A stretch of DNA of 64,000 nt from Amphimedon queenslandica (taxonomy: Eukaryota; Porifera; Demospongiae; Haplosclerida; Niphatidae), in assembly GCF_000090795.2 (NCBI RefSeq), contig NW_003546255.1, forward strand, positions 124,352-188,351. Reading direction: 5' to 3'. The notes under the pieces are model-generated. The model saw nothing but the letters and a program-made list of their open reading frames with translations. It was not told where the DNA came from and searched no databases. A program made the position numbers and the translations under genes. This document shows positions 12,501 to 22,005 of the stretch, piece after piece (position 1 is the stretch's first letter; every line of letters starts with the position of its first letter).

Positions 12501-12944
12501 GATTTGTTGGCCAAGAAGGGCTTGATAATTCAAACTCGCCATCAATTAATCAATTGCAAAAGGTTTTACTTTCAATACTAAAGAAAAGGTTCGAGACAGC
12601 CAAAAAAGGTATCGGCGTCCCACAAAGCATGCTGCTCACTTGCTCAGTGAAATATTAAAAGCATGCTTTATGTACAGTGGTCATGTGCATGTATTGCCTG
12701 TGCTCTATCTTTAACATGTTTTACCTCTTCTTTTTCCCCTTCTCTCCCCTCAGCTACTTTAGCTGTTCAAATTGCAGCTGTTGATTCACTAATAGAGCTC
12801 TGTCCTCCGACTCATTCTAATTACCCGATGGTCCACCCTGTTCTATTCCAGTGGATCCAATCGTTAAAAGAATCAAGTGCTACTGCATCAATTGCCTCTG
12901 AGTACAGTGGGAAATGCAAATTAAAGCACCACAAATCATATTAG
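6525..12944 (+). CDS. ICE1: ICE1-like little elongation complex subunit 1
   Basis: Fourteen exons follow GT-AG rules and keep frame: 6525-6560, 6613-6719, 6803-6878, 7284-7364, 7427-7512, 7579-7661, 7742-9877, 9967-10139, 11400-11659, 11713-11906, 11956-12080, 12140-12422, 12501-12608, 12754-12944. Exons 3-6 encode a coiled coil. The 2.1-kb exon 7 is low-complexity, rich in Pro/Ser and acidic runs, with a 21-bp tandem repeat. Exons 8-14 form a conserved helical C-terminal domain. WPILQQW followed by a VCLIRLLGFVGQEG-like segment, and AVQIAAVDSLIELCP, match the C-terminus of human ICE1 as I remember it (ELWPLLNTW, VLRLLGRLGQLG, YCIYDLSPC). ICE1 scaffolds the ELL-containing complex that drives snRNA transcription in the nucleus. 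Coiled coil, disordered middle and conserved tail is also the ICE1 layout. The call rests on recall; length (~1,180 aa) is below the human protein. Confidence 0.68.
8135..8485 (+). repeat. 21-bp coding minisatellite (Pro-Val-Ser repeat) in ICE1-like exon 7
   Basis: A unit such as gtaccagtatcaccagctcc recurs about sixteen times and encodes a seven-residue repeat of the type PVPVSPA/PVPVSPV. The unit is a multiple of three, so length changes keep frame. Variation between units is mostly A versus V/T/I at one position. The opposite strand reads as Gly-Asp-Thr repeats, which is a shadow of the same array. Confidence 0.9.
10200..11335 (+). repeat. 178-bp satellite-like tandem array (subfamily A) in ICE1-like intron 8
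   Basis: The word GCCCATGG recurs at 10301, 10477, 10655, 10833, 11011 and 11189, giving spacings of 176, 178, 178, 178 and 178 bp. Each monomer carries an atggctccgaaatcac segment, a gatacatattgatgtcc segment, a gtagaaagtttgagctgatt segment, gagttatggccattt and ccctgtactatag. Both array ends break near the gttatggccatttt segment. The array fills nearly all of the 1.26-kb intron (10140-11399). It is in the same orientation as the gene. Confidence 0.95.
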
Positions 12945-13298
12945 CTTTACTCTTTGTCTGTTATGTCTGTTTAATGTGTAATTTATTTCATGATTTTCTT
13001 ATAAGTTATTTCTTACTGGTGGAGCAGTTCTGCTTGCCTGGTATGTATATGTTTTATGTCAGGGCTTGGTGGGGGCAGAGCCCCTTCAATTAATGGTTTA
13101 CGTGTTCTACAATGAGACAAACAAGTCTCATATAGGCTTGTGTAGTGTTAAAGTGTAAGTACAATGGTTTCAATGGTGTTTCATCTTCACTATTCTAATT
13201 TCTAACACTATCAATACAATGTATGAACTAAATTTTTACTCTTAATACAACTAAGTCTGAAAGTACTTCAAGTCTTGCTTGGACTTGAATAGGAGGGT
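12945..13298. other. Convergent 3' spacer
   Basis: A 354-bp region between the stop of the ICE1-like gene (+) and the stop of the receptor-like gene (-). It presumably carries both polyadenylation regions. A GC-rich patch with a small ggggc-aga-gcccc hairpin lies near 13070-13085. Nothing coding is seen. Confidence 0.5.
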
Positions 13299-15044
13299 TT
13301 ATGCTTTCAGTTGAAAAGCTTCCTGCATCTCGTAAATATTTTCCGTGTTTTCTTGAGAAACTGTGCTTAGATCTATACCAATTGAGTTCCTTCTCTTCCT
13401 TGATGATACAATACAGCCAAAGACAATAGCCAATATGACCAAAAATGCTATTATGCTGCATGTTATGCACATTATTGACACAACAGCTACTGCCACTCCT
13501 GATTTGCCAGCGTGATCTGTGGAAAATGTAAGCAGCAGATAGTCTACATAATGTATGCATTATTACATACTATTGTCTGGGGGTATGTTAGTAGAAGGAA
13601 TTGTGGGCTTTGTAGAATGGCTTGAAATTACTAACAAGAGGAAACTACATCCCATGTATTATTACTATTACTTACAATTTTCTGAAGAAAATAACAAATT
13701 GCGTGTAGACATTGTGAAGTAGCTTTCAATTGAAGTCAAATGAATTTTTGATGAAGCATAGATTGACCTAGAGGGGCCTGAACACAGCTAAATCAATGCA
13801 TCCATAGTCTATGCACAGTCTTACTTATTTGAGCACTTATTTCAACAGTAACTAGTGGGAAATCATTTTCATACATATGAAATATTTTATTTTCAATGGT
13901 TGAAGGAGCATATTTAGCTTGAATCATCAGATTGGCTGGTCCACTTGTTTTCTGTTCATACAATTCTATTTGGCTCTTTTCTGGAATTTGAATGCCAAAT
14001 AAGTCTCCTTTGTTAAACTCTAATGGGTTTTGAGGAATATGCTCATACAGATTGTTACCAATGCTTCTTATGGCGTTCGGCTTTAACAAACTAGAACCTT
14101 TTTTGACGTACATTGACCTACTGAGCTTTTTCCATATTTGCAATTCTGGTAGCTTTGTATTTACTAGCCAATTAGGGTCTTGACTAAGATCATAGGTAGC
14201 TCCAAAGATCCATTTAGTAACTGACCCACTGCAAGAAAACTTGATCTCTGGATAAATGTATTGCCTCATTTCTTGTATGACTTCTGAATGATGAATTTTA
14301 AGAGCATTCTCAATGACATCAGTGGGCTTGATCGAATTAAGACTTTTAACACAGTAATCATCTATAATGAGGAGTGAAATATTATCATTACATAATATTA
14401 AATGCCTTTACCTGTAACTGGATAAACTAAAATAAAATGCTTAGTTTTAATGCAATGATCATCATCAGTGCAACCAAGAACTTTACTATTAAAAGTATAT
14501 CGGTTGTTGGATATAGCAAAGATCCTGACTGTGCTGTTCTTTCTGTCTGGCTGTGATACAGCTAACAGATCTCCCCTCATTACTGGTATAGGAGGATTAA
14601 ATGGATATGCAAAGACTCCACTAGTACTGACATTAGTGGTGGAATAGTAGATAACTCTCTCACTCACAACATCATATTGTAAGCTAGATCTTTTTCTTGA
14701 TCGCAAAATTTGGACTTTAGGAAAAAGCTGAAATGTGAGGCTTGATCTTACATCAATACCCAGGATAAGATGAGTTATTCTGGTGTACGAGCAATTGAAT
14801 CTGTACTCTTGTAGGATTATGGTCTCTTCTCTTAAGATATAGCCTTCAGACTCACTCCCAATATGCTCAGCTCTGTACTTCACTAATGATAAGTCCATGA
14901 ACCTCTCTGTGCACTGTTGTGCTGAGCCTACATTAATAAATGCAAGTGTAATAGTATGCAAATGTAATAGTAACAGTTTAACATACATTTAGAGGACTGA
15001 AGTACCAATAGGAGAAGACAAAACATGTTGGTGATAGCATTCAT
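13299..15044 (-). CDS. Single-pass type I membrane protein, receptor-like, family unknown
   Basis: Five exons on the minus strand join in frame: 14987-15044, 14412-14927, 13825-14361, 13676-13777 and 13299-13516, for about 476 residues. Exon 1 encodes a signal peptide (MNAITNMFCLLLLVLQSS). Exons 2 and 3 encode an extracellular region with two loosely similar halves, each containing a CS(C/G)S-type Cys segment, a hydrophobic-core strand pattern and a GDLxG/GDLLA loop (VMRGDLLAVSQP and FNKGDLFGIQIP). This suggests an internal domain duplication. Exon 5 encodes one transmembrane helix (VVSIMCITCSIIAFLVILA), basic stop-transfer residues SSRKRRN and a 35-residue tail with a NIYEMQ tyrosine site. 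I do not recognise the ectodomain. The ATG at 14988 was not used as start, because the spliced upstream ATG gives a proper signal peptide. Confidence 0.65.
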
Positions 15045-15461
15045 TGTGACTAAGGAAATATTGAAAGTTCCTGCAGGCAACTATGTTTTATACCGAGGTA
15101 ATGGACTGTCTATCAGTGATTTTATACTGTTCTTAGAGCAGCCCGTGAGAAGCTCATGCAGCACCAATTAACACAAATCAGCACAGATCATGCAAGTCAT
15201 AAGATAGTCTGGCGCAGCCAGACTATCTTATGAAAAGGGGTCTGGCTGCGCCAGACTATCATAAGATATGGTAGAAAATTGATTTAAATAGATCAACCTA
15301 ATATTTTTCAAGTATGATTGCTATCTATATAAAGTCAACCTGAAACAAGAAGGATACTGACCCTGGCTGCATGTGTTGTATTATTTTAATATGCATTAGT
15401 TAATAAAACCACAAAAATGCAGCATTTGAGGGGCAGAGTTAGGGGGCAGAGTCTACCAAAT
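15045..15461. other. Intergenic spacer with foldback repeat
   Basis: A 417-bp region between divergently oriented genes (receptor-like on minus, Rab-like on plus). It contains the foldback repeat at 15198-15267 and presumably both promoters. Nothing else was recognised. Confidence 0.5.
15198..15267. repeat. Perfect 16-bp inverted repeat (3-nt loop) plus third related arm
   Basis: Positions 15198-15232 form a hairpin: cataagatagtctggc, a GCA loop, then its exact reverse complement. After AAAAGGGG, positions 15241-15267 repeat the inverted arm again (tctggctgcgccagact followed by atcataagat). The stretch can therefore fold in alternative ways. It is probably the remnant of a foldback or palindromic transposable element. 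No ORF or target duplication was identified. Confidence 0.85.
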
Positions 15462-16977
15462 ATGGCGTTGCAGAGATCTATAAAAAATAAACACAGAATA
15501 AACGTGAGTTTAATACCTTGTTGCTACCTTGTAAATAGACTTTTTTCCTTTTGTATGCAATAGGTAGTTTTTATTGGTGATAAAGACGTTGGAAAGACCT
15601 CTTTATTTGAACTATTCCGGAGCCATAAAGTTTGTGAAATGACACAAAGCACCGTTGGTCTTAATGTTCAGATTATAAACATGGTACCAAGACAAAGGAA
15701 TGTTACAGTCGAGGTAAACATTGAAACTAAGCTACACTGGCTAATTATACATGCAATGAATCATGGCTAAAGTGTCCCACATGGTGCATACATCCATTTT
15801 ATACAGAATGATAGTTAACCTACATCAGGGTTTCCCACAAAGCATGCTAAGTGAGCTAAGCAGTATGATTCAGCACTACAATACAATACATGGCAGTTGG
15901 AGCAAATTTAAAAGTTCATAAAAAATCCAAACTTGATCCGAATCAGCTCAAACTTTCTACACAACGTAAGAACATGCGTGTGTATTAGAAAAATTATTAA
16001 AATGGTGATTTCTCTCCTAGTCATTTTTGGCAAAATTTGGCCTGATTTTGGAGCAACTTAAAAAATTAATAAAAAATCCAAATTTGTCCAGAATCAGCTC
16101 AAACTTTCTAATTAAAAGAATGTGTACTGTACAAGTATCAGAAAAAATTATTAAAAATAGAGAATTATTTCTTAACAATTTTTAATGGAATTTGGCCATG
16201 AATGACTGACTGTACAGGGTTAGTTAGCACTATACCAAAATTCTTTGGGAAACCCTGACCTGCATACATAAAATAATTACACCACCCATCCACTTATGAA
16301 ACAGAAAATTATGAACCCAACTGCAATGGCCTAATCTCTGTAATAATATTTTTTCATATTTTTAGTTGATTATTCATGACACTGCCGGTGAAGAGAGATT
16401 CAAATCAATTATGCAATCTTATTTCAGAGATGCAGATATTGCCTTGCTCGTGTACGATATTACTGATGGTAATTCATTCCAGAATGTCAGAAACGAATGG
16501 AAAAAAGACGTCATAGAAGGTAGCAACAACGAAGACATATGTATGATATTAGTCGGCAATAAAACTGATAAGGGAGACCAAAGAATCGTTGAATCGTGTG
16601 ATGTAGCGACATATGCTCGAGCAAACCGTATGCGTTTCATTGAGGTGTCTGCTATGAATCCAGATGATTACGATCTTTTATACGGAGAGATTTTAAGAGC
16701 TGTTGAGGAAGTACTTGATAAAGGAGGATCTTTTGTGTATAGAAATATACAACCAGGTGCCAATATACGGTTGCATGAACCTCAACCTCAGGCAGGACAT
16801 CAACAGCAAGAACCTCAGGAAGGACGTCAACAGCAAGAACCTCAGGAAGGACGTCAACAGCAAGAACCTCAGGAAGGACGTCAACAGCAAGAACCTCAGG
16901 AAGGACGTCAACAGCAAGAACCTCAGGAAGGACGTCAGCAGCAAGAACCTCAGGCTAAGAGTCGGTGTAGTTGTTGA
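15462..16977 (+). CDS. Rab-like small GTPase with expandable Gln/Pro-rich tail
   Basis: Three exons: 15462-15503, 15564-15713 and 16366-16977, about 267 residues. Seen directly: P-loop GDKDVGKTS, switch II DTAGEERF, NKTD (G4), SAM (G5) and a C-terminal CSC that could be geranylgeranylated by Rab-type transferase. Ras-family GTPases switch between GDP and GTP forms and recruit effectors to membranes; Rabs act in vesicle traffic. The usual Gln of DTAGQE is Glu here, which in other Rabs alters intrinsic hydrolysis. The hypervariable tail is a QQQEPQEGR repeat encoded by a 27-bp minisatellite. Intron positions match those of the next gene, so the pair arose by tandem duplication. A specific Rab number cannot be assigned. 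Confidence 0.82.
15895..16205 (-). repeat. Two diverged units of the ~178/186-bp repeat (subfamily B) in Rab-like intron 2
   Basis: The reverse-complement words aatcagctcaaactttcta at about 15941 and again at 16092 mark two copies, antisense to the host gene. The flanking words ggagcaa, aaaaaatccaaa and gaattatttctt match subfamily B seen in the AP1G1 intron. The spacing is about 151 bp, indicating internal deletion. Confidence 0.8.
16801..16953 (+). repeat. 27-bp coding minisatellite, QQQEPQEGR repeat
   Basis: Units start at 16801, 16828, 16855, 16882 and 16909, with a partial sixth at 16936. They are nearly identical, differing by single bases (for example the CAG start of the last unit). 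Each encodes QQQEPQEGR in the hypervariable tail of the GTPase just before the prenylation signal. Near-identity suggests recent expansion. Confidence 0.95.
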
Positions 16978-17105
16978 TATGTAATGGAGCGAATCATTTT
17001 AATACTACTTTATAGATTATTTACTGTGTGTTTATTATTATTTTTTATTTTTTGTATTTTTTATTTTTATATTTTTATTATGTGGGAGTGGCTCAACGAA
17101 AAGAT

Positions 17106-18214
17106 ATGGCTACCAGGTCTACTTCTAGAGACACAGGAAATAAGATCAAAGTAATTTAATTCTCTGTTCGAGCCACCGTGCTAACTGAAGCTCTTTTGAA
17201 CAGGTGATCCTGGTAGGTGAAAGTGGTGTTGGGAAAACATCGATATACAAGCTCTACGAGTATGGAACAGTTTCGGAGGTTGCCTGGCCACCAACACTAG
17301 GTGTATACACCAATGTGGTTAACCTGGTCGTTGGAAATACTCATCAAACAGTTGAGGTACTATTCAGGCTGGCCATGATTAAAATTGGGATTGTATCAGA
17401 TGATCAATGTAGGAGGGCATTAAAGCATAAAATTTTGGAATCAGTCCCCCCACTTTTTCATGGGTTATAGGAATCAGCCTCCCCAAATTTTTAACTATGA
17501 CTTTTGGGCGTAATTGGTGATATTGCATTGGCAGAATTATGTAGCTTAAACCTTAGCCAGACTACTTAAACCTTTTACATAGGATCAAGTATAGTATCAA
17601 ATTGAGGGCTCAATTTTTTTAATGTTTTTAGATGCCATTAACTCTTATTTTTATAGTTGGAAATGGCTGATACAGGTGGAAGTGAGCAGTTCAGATCAAT
17701 TGCAACACAATATTACAGAAATGCTGATATCGCTTTCTTAGTATATGATATAACTGATTCGAATTCAGTACAGCACATAGAAGATTGGGTAGAAGACATT
17801 AAGGAATACAGTGAAAACAATGACATAAAAATAGTATTGATTGGCAATAAGTTAGACATGGTGAAAGCACGTAAAATCAAACAAGAAGACATGTCAAGCT
17901 ATGCTAAAGCAAGAGACATGTTCTTCATTGAGATGTCTGCTAAAAATGCTGATCACCGCCGATTAGTTGATGACCTCATTCGAGAAGTTGCTAGCTTTAT
18001 TATGGGGCAACGAATAAGAAGCAGAAGTATTGTCACTGCTCCAAATAATCCTCCAGATAACTCTCCTCCTGTTCCTTCAAGTGATCATTCTCATAATCCT
18101 TCTGCTACTGATCTTTCTGCTTCCAAACCGGCAACTGAAATTATAAAATTACATGAAAATAATGGAGAAGATGGCAAGCAAAAAGTGGAACAAAAGAAAT
18201 GCAAATTATGTTAG
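17106..18214 (+). CDS. Rab-like small GTPase, paralogue of the preceding gene
   Basis: Exons 17106-17150, 17204-17356 and 17657-18214 give about 251 residues. Motifs seen: GESGVGKTS (P-loop), TLGVY (switch I region with the G2 Thr), ADTGGSEQF (switch II), NKLD (G4), SAK (G5) and a C-terminal CKLC prenylation box. The DTAGQE segment reads DTGGSEQ, so the Ala is Gly, a Ser is inserted or substituted and the Gln shifts by a position. GTP hydrolysis may be unusual. The tail after residue ~200 is Ser/Pro-rich (NPPDNSPPVPSSDHSH). Same exon phases as its upstream neighbour. Expected site: cytoplasmic face of an internal membrane. Exact class not assignable. Confidence 0.82.
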
Positions 18215-18371
18215 ATAGTAGTAACACCAAGAGTACATTTTTTATGTTGTAGAATTATAATGCATTAGATCAAGAGTAGATGATTAGATCTATAGAGTGG
18301 GCGAAACTAATATAAACGGGTGACGGGCGTGGCTATTCAAAATCGCTGAGTCAGCATTCAGCACAGGAACA

Positions 18372-19827
18372 ATGAATGGTCTTGAAGATGAAGTTAGTTT
18401 ATTCATTTTGTGTGAGCTCTATGTCCTATCTTTATTAGTCAGGACTACATGAAGAGAATCAAGAACAGCCTCCGTCTTATGACACGCTCAGTGAAGCGCC
18501 GCCGCCTCCCTACTCCCCTTCATTTATAAATTCCAATAGAATATTTGGTATATTACTACTAAAACTATGAAAAGTTATTATTTGTGTGTAATTAGTTGTA
18601 TAGCAGAATTAGTAGTAGCATGGGGCTGGTTGTTTGGAGTTTGTTGTATTAAAACGACACACAATGCTGTTGATGCATTGTCACTGTGTACATTATGTAG
18701 ATGTACATGTACATATGTAGATTTGTAATGGGCAAAGTCACACCTGTCTATAATGTATGACGTTGGCCGAGCAAAACCAACTAAGACAAGTTGAGTCTAT
18801 TTGTATTGCCTAATTTAATCAGTAAAGAAGCACTTAATTTGACTTAAGTAACTCATATAAGCCTATCTCTCATTGGCTTGACAATGATATCTCCAACTGT
18901 ACCTACATTTTAACTTTCATTTATAATAATAATTCTTATGTTACCTCCTGTAGATATACCCGAAGGCCCTCCAGACTACTTCTCACTCTTTAGCTCGCGT
19001 ATACAAGAGGCAAGACGAGACTCAAGCACTTGCTGCGAATTCGTCACAAAGATCATCCAGACCTTACTCATTCTTGGTAAGTGATAAATAATTACGTAAT
19101 AATGATAGTCATTTTTGTTTATAGTTGGTGTTGTCATTCTATTTATTATTTTAATGTCAGTTCCATTTGCTATGCTAGGAGTTGGTAAGCTAATGCAATG
19201 CTATAGAGTCATGATATCACCATGTGTATTTGTATAGGCTCTGCTTATTATGGTCAGTGTTCTATAGAGCCACTAATCCCAATCTTCATGATAGTATTCG
19301 GCTTGTGTGGGATATTGAAAAGCACAGAAATACTCATCAAGCACCTTATCGTCTGCTTCAAATGCTCTTGTATTGCCAGGTGGAAAAGACACTCAAAACT
19401 AAAGTACCTTTTTATCGTGTGGAGGGTCCTAGATGCAGTCTTTAATCTTGTATCCCTTGCTTGGGTGATAGCTGGGAGCTACTGGATATTTCATGTGTAT
19501 GGTGAACTCCAAGAGAGTGGATTTGATAAGGAATTGTGTCACCCGGTCTTGTACAAATTTGCATTTGGGATGATGATATCTTGTTATATTGTCGTTGGGC
19601 TTACCTGCTGCTGCGTGTGCGGCTGTAGCTTGTGTCAGAATCCTCCACCGCGAGAGGAAGAGGATAGGAGGAGGGGGCCAAGAAGAGAAGGGGAGAGACG
19701 TGAAGGAGAGGAGGGATCAATGGGGAATGGCCATAGCAATGGTCATAGTACTGATATTGAAATGAGAAGGTTTGGTGCTACTAATGGAGTCTATGAAGAG
19801 AGAGTTGATTCACCAGTTTCAAATTAA
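18372..19827 (+). CDS. TMEM272-like four-pass membrane protein with PPxY motifs
   Basis: Exons 18372-18392, 18439-18547, 18954-19076, 19125-19184 and 19238-19827 join in frame, about 300 residues. The cytoplasmic N-terminus carries PPSYDTL and PPPPYSP, the type of motif bound by WW domains of NEDD4-class ubiquitin ligases. Four hydrophobic segments follow. GSAYYGQCSIEPLIPIFMI is typical of the TMEM272-like family (GSxYxxxCxxxPxIPIY). A CCCVCGCSLC cluster after the last helix is a candidate palmitoylation site, and the tail is Arg/Glu-rich. The biochemical role of the family is not established as far as I know. Confidence 0.7.
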
Positions 19828-20061
19828 ATTTTTTCAACCGTCTATTTTTGTCTGTCTTCCTAATCATTGGTATTCATTTCATGCACTCAATTCTTAAATC
19901 TCATCATTCTATTTTGTTTTTAATTTATGATTCATCAACAACTATAATTAAGTTAAAACACCCACGCAATAATTTTATTTATAACCTTTTATAACTAGTT
20001 TATATATAAGCCACTTCAATCTTGCAAATTGTAATATTTTGTTTTCTCCCAAGCATTCACA

Positions 20062-21813
20062 ATGGATAATAGCAGTACTGGTAACAGCAATGCTTCAGAT
20101 ATTGGTTGCTCCTTTGATGCTAATCTGTACAAGCAGATCACAGGCTCCATCCTTTTTGCTATAGTTTGGCCATTTGTTGTACTTGATATGAAATGGTTTC
20201 CTCTTGGAAGGCCAGCTGCTGCTCTAGTTGGAGCTGCTTTAATGGTACTGTTTCAAGTCATCTCTCAAAATGATGTCTACGAGATTGAGGGACAGAAGGG
20301 AAACTTGCAAACCATGTTCCTCCTTGTTGGAATGATGATGCTTTCGCATTATTACGACCGCGAAGGAATTCTAAAGGTAGTGATGCTCAAAATATTTGGT
20401 CAGAACAAACCGTTTCGATCGATAATGTGGAAAGTTTGTTTGATGTCTGCTTTGCTGGCTTCTTTCATTACAAACGATGCTACCTGTCTTGTTGTTACGC
20501 CCCTCATTCTTACCGAATTCATCAAACAAAAGCGTGACACCTGGGAGCTGTTACCATTGTGTCTTAGTATAGCAACATCTGCTAACATTGGGAGTTCTGC
20601 TACAATATTTGGCAATCCACAAAATGCTTTCATTGCTTCTAAAGCTGGCGTTACATTGCTTCAGTTTTTCATAGCAGAGCTCCCAGCAGCTATATTAGGT
20701 TTGTCACTTAATATTGGGTTGATATACTTGTTTATATTTATACGCAAGAAGATCCTCAAAAGTAAAGAAGGCGAATTGCACATTACTGAACCATCCATTG
20801 ATAACAGAGATACTGCAAAGCATGGTGGGCAAATATTTATCTTGGAGGAAAGGGAAGCAATTGCAAAGGGTTTTGAAGGTCCAGAGGACCCAACCACTGC
20901 CTCTATATGTAGTGGGGTTTCACTGCATAAAGAGAGAGAAGCAAATGCAGCAAGTTTTGATCAATGTGAGGAAACAGGTGGCACATCAGGGATAATGCAC
21001 AAGAGCACCGGTTTGCCTGCTGGAATGGCTACAAGTTCAGAGAATGTTAGTAAAGATGAAACAACAATTAATAAAACATTTCCTGATAGCGTTACAAAAG
21101 GAAGTTCATTTCAAGATGAAGCTAATAATAACAAGGATAAGAATAAAAAGTTTCGCGCTATTCGTCAAAAAATATTTCTCGTTTGGCTAATTTTTGTGAC
21201 TCTACTGATGATTGTGTTACTTGCAATACCACATTCAGTGGCTGACTTCAATCTTGGCTGCATTCCATTGGCTGCTAGCATTTTTACAATGCTGATGGAC
21301 ACTATTCTCAATCGCAAGTATGCATATGATGTCATGGTCAAGATCGATTGGACTGTCATTCTAATGTTCATGGGTCTCTTTGTTTGGCTCAGGGGCTTTC
21401 AAAGCACCTGCTTTCCCTATATTGTTTTCAAGCACCTAGCCCCATACATGAACCTACATACAATTGAAGGAGTGCTACTATTCTCTGTCTTTGTCATTAT
21501 TGGTTCTAATATATTTAGTAATGTCCCACTGGTCATACTCATTGTTAATCGTATCTCTGGTCTCTGTGGTGATGCACCTTGTGAAGGACCATTAGGCGGG
21601 CTATTGCTGGCATGGATCTCAACCATAGCTGGCAATTTCACTCTCATTGGAAGCGTTGCTAATCTAATTGTTGCAGAGAAGGCTCGTAGTTCGGCTAACT
21701 TCCGTGTCACATTTTTGGGCTACCTTGTTTTTGGGTTTCCATCTACATTGCTCATTATCTACGTATGCCTCCCTGTTGTTTATTACATGGGACTGCTTGC
21801 TGCTAAAATTTAA
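20062..21813 (+). CDS. Lsi2/ArsB-like anion (silicon/arsenite-type) efflux transporter
   Basis: Intronless 583-residue frame with about twelve hydrophobic segments in two halves, split by a hydrophilic loop at about residues 240-370. The first half has SFITNDATCLVVTPLIL and then NIGSSATIFGNPQNAF. The second half has SNIFSNVPLV and then STIAGNFTLIGSVANLIV, followed by EKARSS. These paired signatures match plant Lsi2 silicon effluxers and bacterial ArsB/CitM transporters of the ion-transporter superfamily as I recall them (GNPQN; STVAGNLxLLGSAANLIV). Lsi2 moves silicic acid outward in exchange for protons, and ArsB-type carriers have been linked to silicon use in sponges. Substrate here is inferred. 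The single exon contrasts with intron-rich neighbours. Confidence 0.75.
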   Translation: MDNSSTGNSNASDIGCSFDANLYKQITGSILFAIVWPFVVLDMKWFPLGRPAAALVGAALMVLFQVISQNDVYEIEGQKGNLQTMFLLVGMMMLSHYYDREGILKVVMLKIFGQNKPFRSIMWKVCLMSALLASFITNDATCLVVTPLILTEFIKQKRDTWELLPLCLSIATSANIGSSATIFGNPQNAFIASKAGVTLLQFFIAELPAAILGLSLNIGLIYLFIFIRKKILKSKEGELHITEPSIDNRDTAKHGGQIFILEEREAIAKGFEGPEDPTTASICSGVSLHKEREANAASFDQCEETGGTSGIMHKSTGLPAGMATSSENVSKDETTINKTFPDSVTKGSSFQDEANNNKDKNKKFRAIRQKIFLVWLIFVTLLMIVLLAIPHSVADFNLGCIPLAASIFTMLMDTILNRKYAYDVMVKIDWTVILMFMGLFVWLRGFQSTCFPYIVFKHLAPYMNLHTIEGVLLFSVFVIIGSNIFSNVPLVILIVNRISGLCGDAPCEGPLGGLLLAWISTIAGNFTLIGSVANLIVAEKARSSANFRVTFLGYLVFGFPSTLLIIYVCLPVVYYMGLLAAKI

Positions 21814-22005
21814 TTTTTTTGTTTTTAATTAGATCTATTTGCTGCCCTTAATTAGTTAATGCTGTTCAGAACAAGCTGCTTTACAAAACATTAGTTGTAA
21901 TCTACTAATTAGACATTAGAAGTGCAATTGATAGCAATAACTGGGGAGGCGTAACTAAAATTAACTAATTAGCTATGATTAGACACGCTAGGCTCAGCTC
22001 GTTAA

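Noticed and set aside
14930-14988. Start of the receptor-like gene at 14988
   Set aside because: The segment is an intron with good donor and acceptor; splicing from the ATG at 15042-15044 gives a proper signal peptide.
16693-16944. Antisense Leu-rich repeat frame opposite the GTPase tail
   Set aside because: Produced by the 27-bp minisatellite, whose length is a multiple of three and so keeps all frames open.
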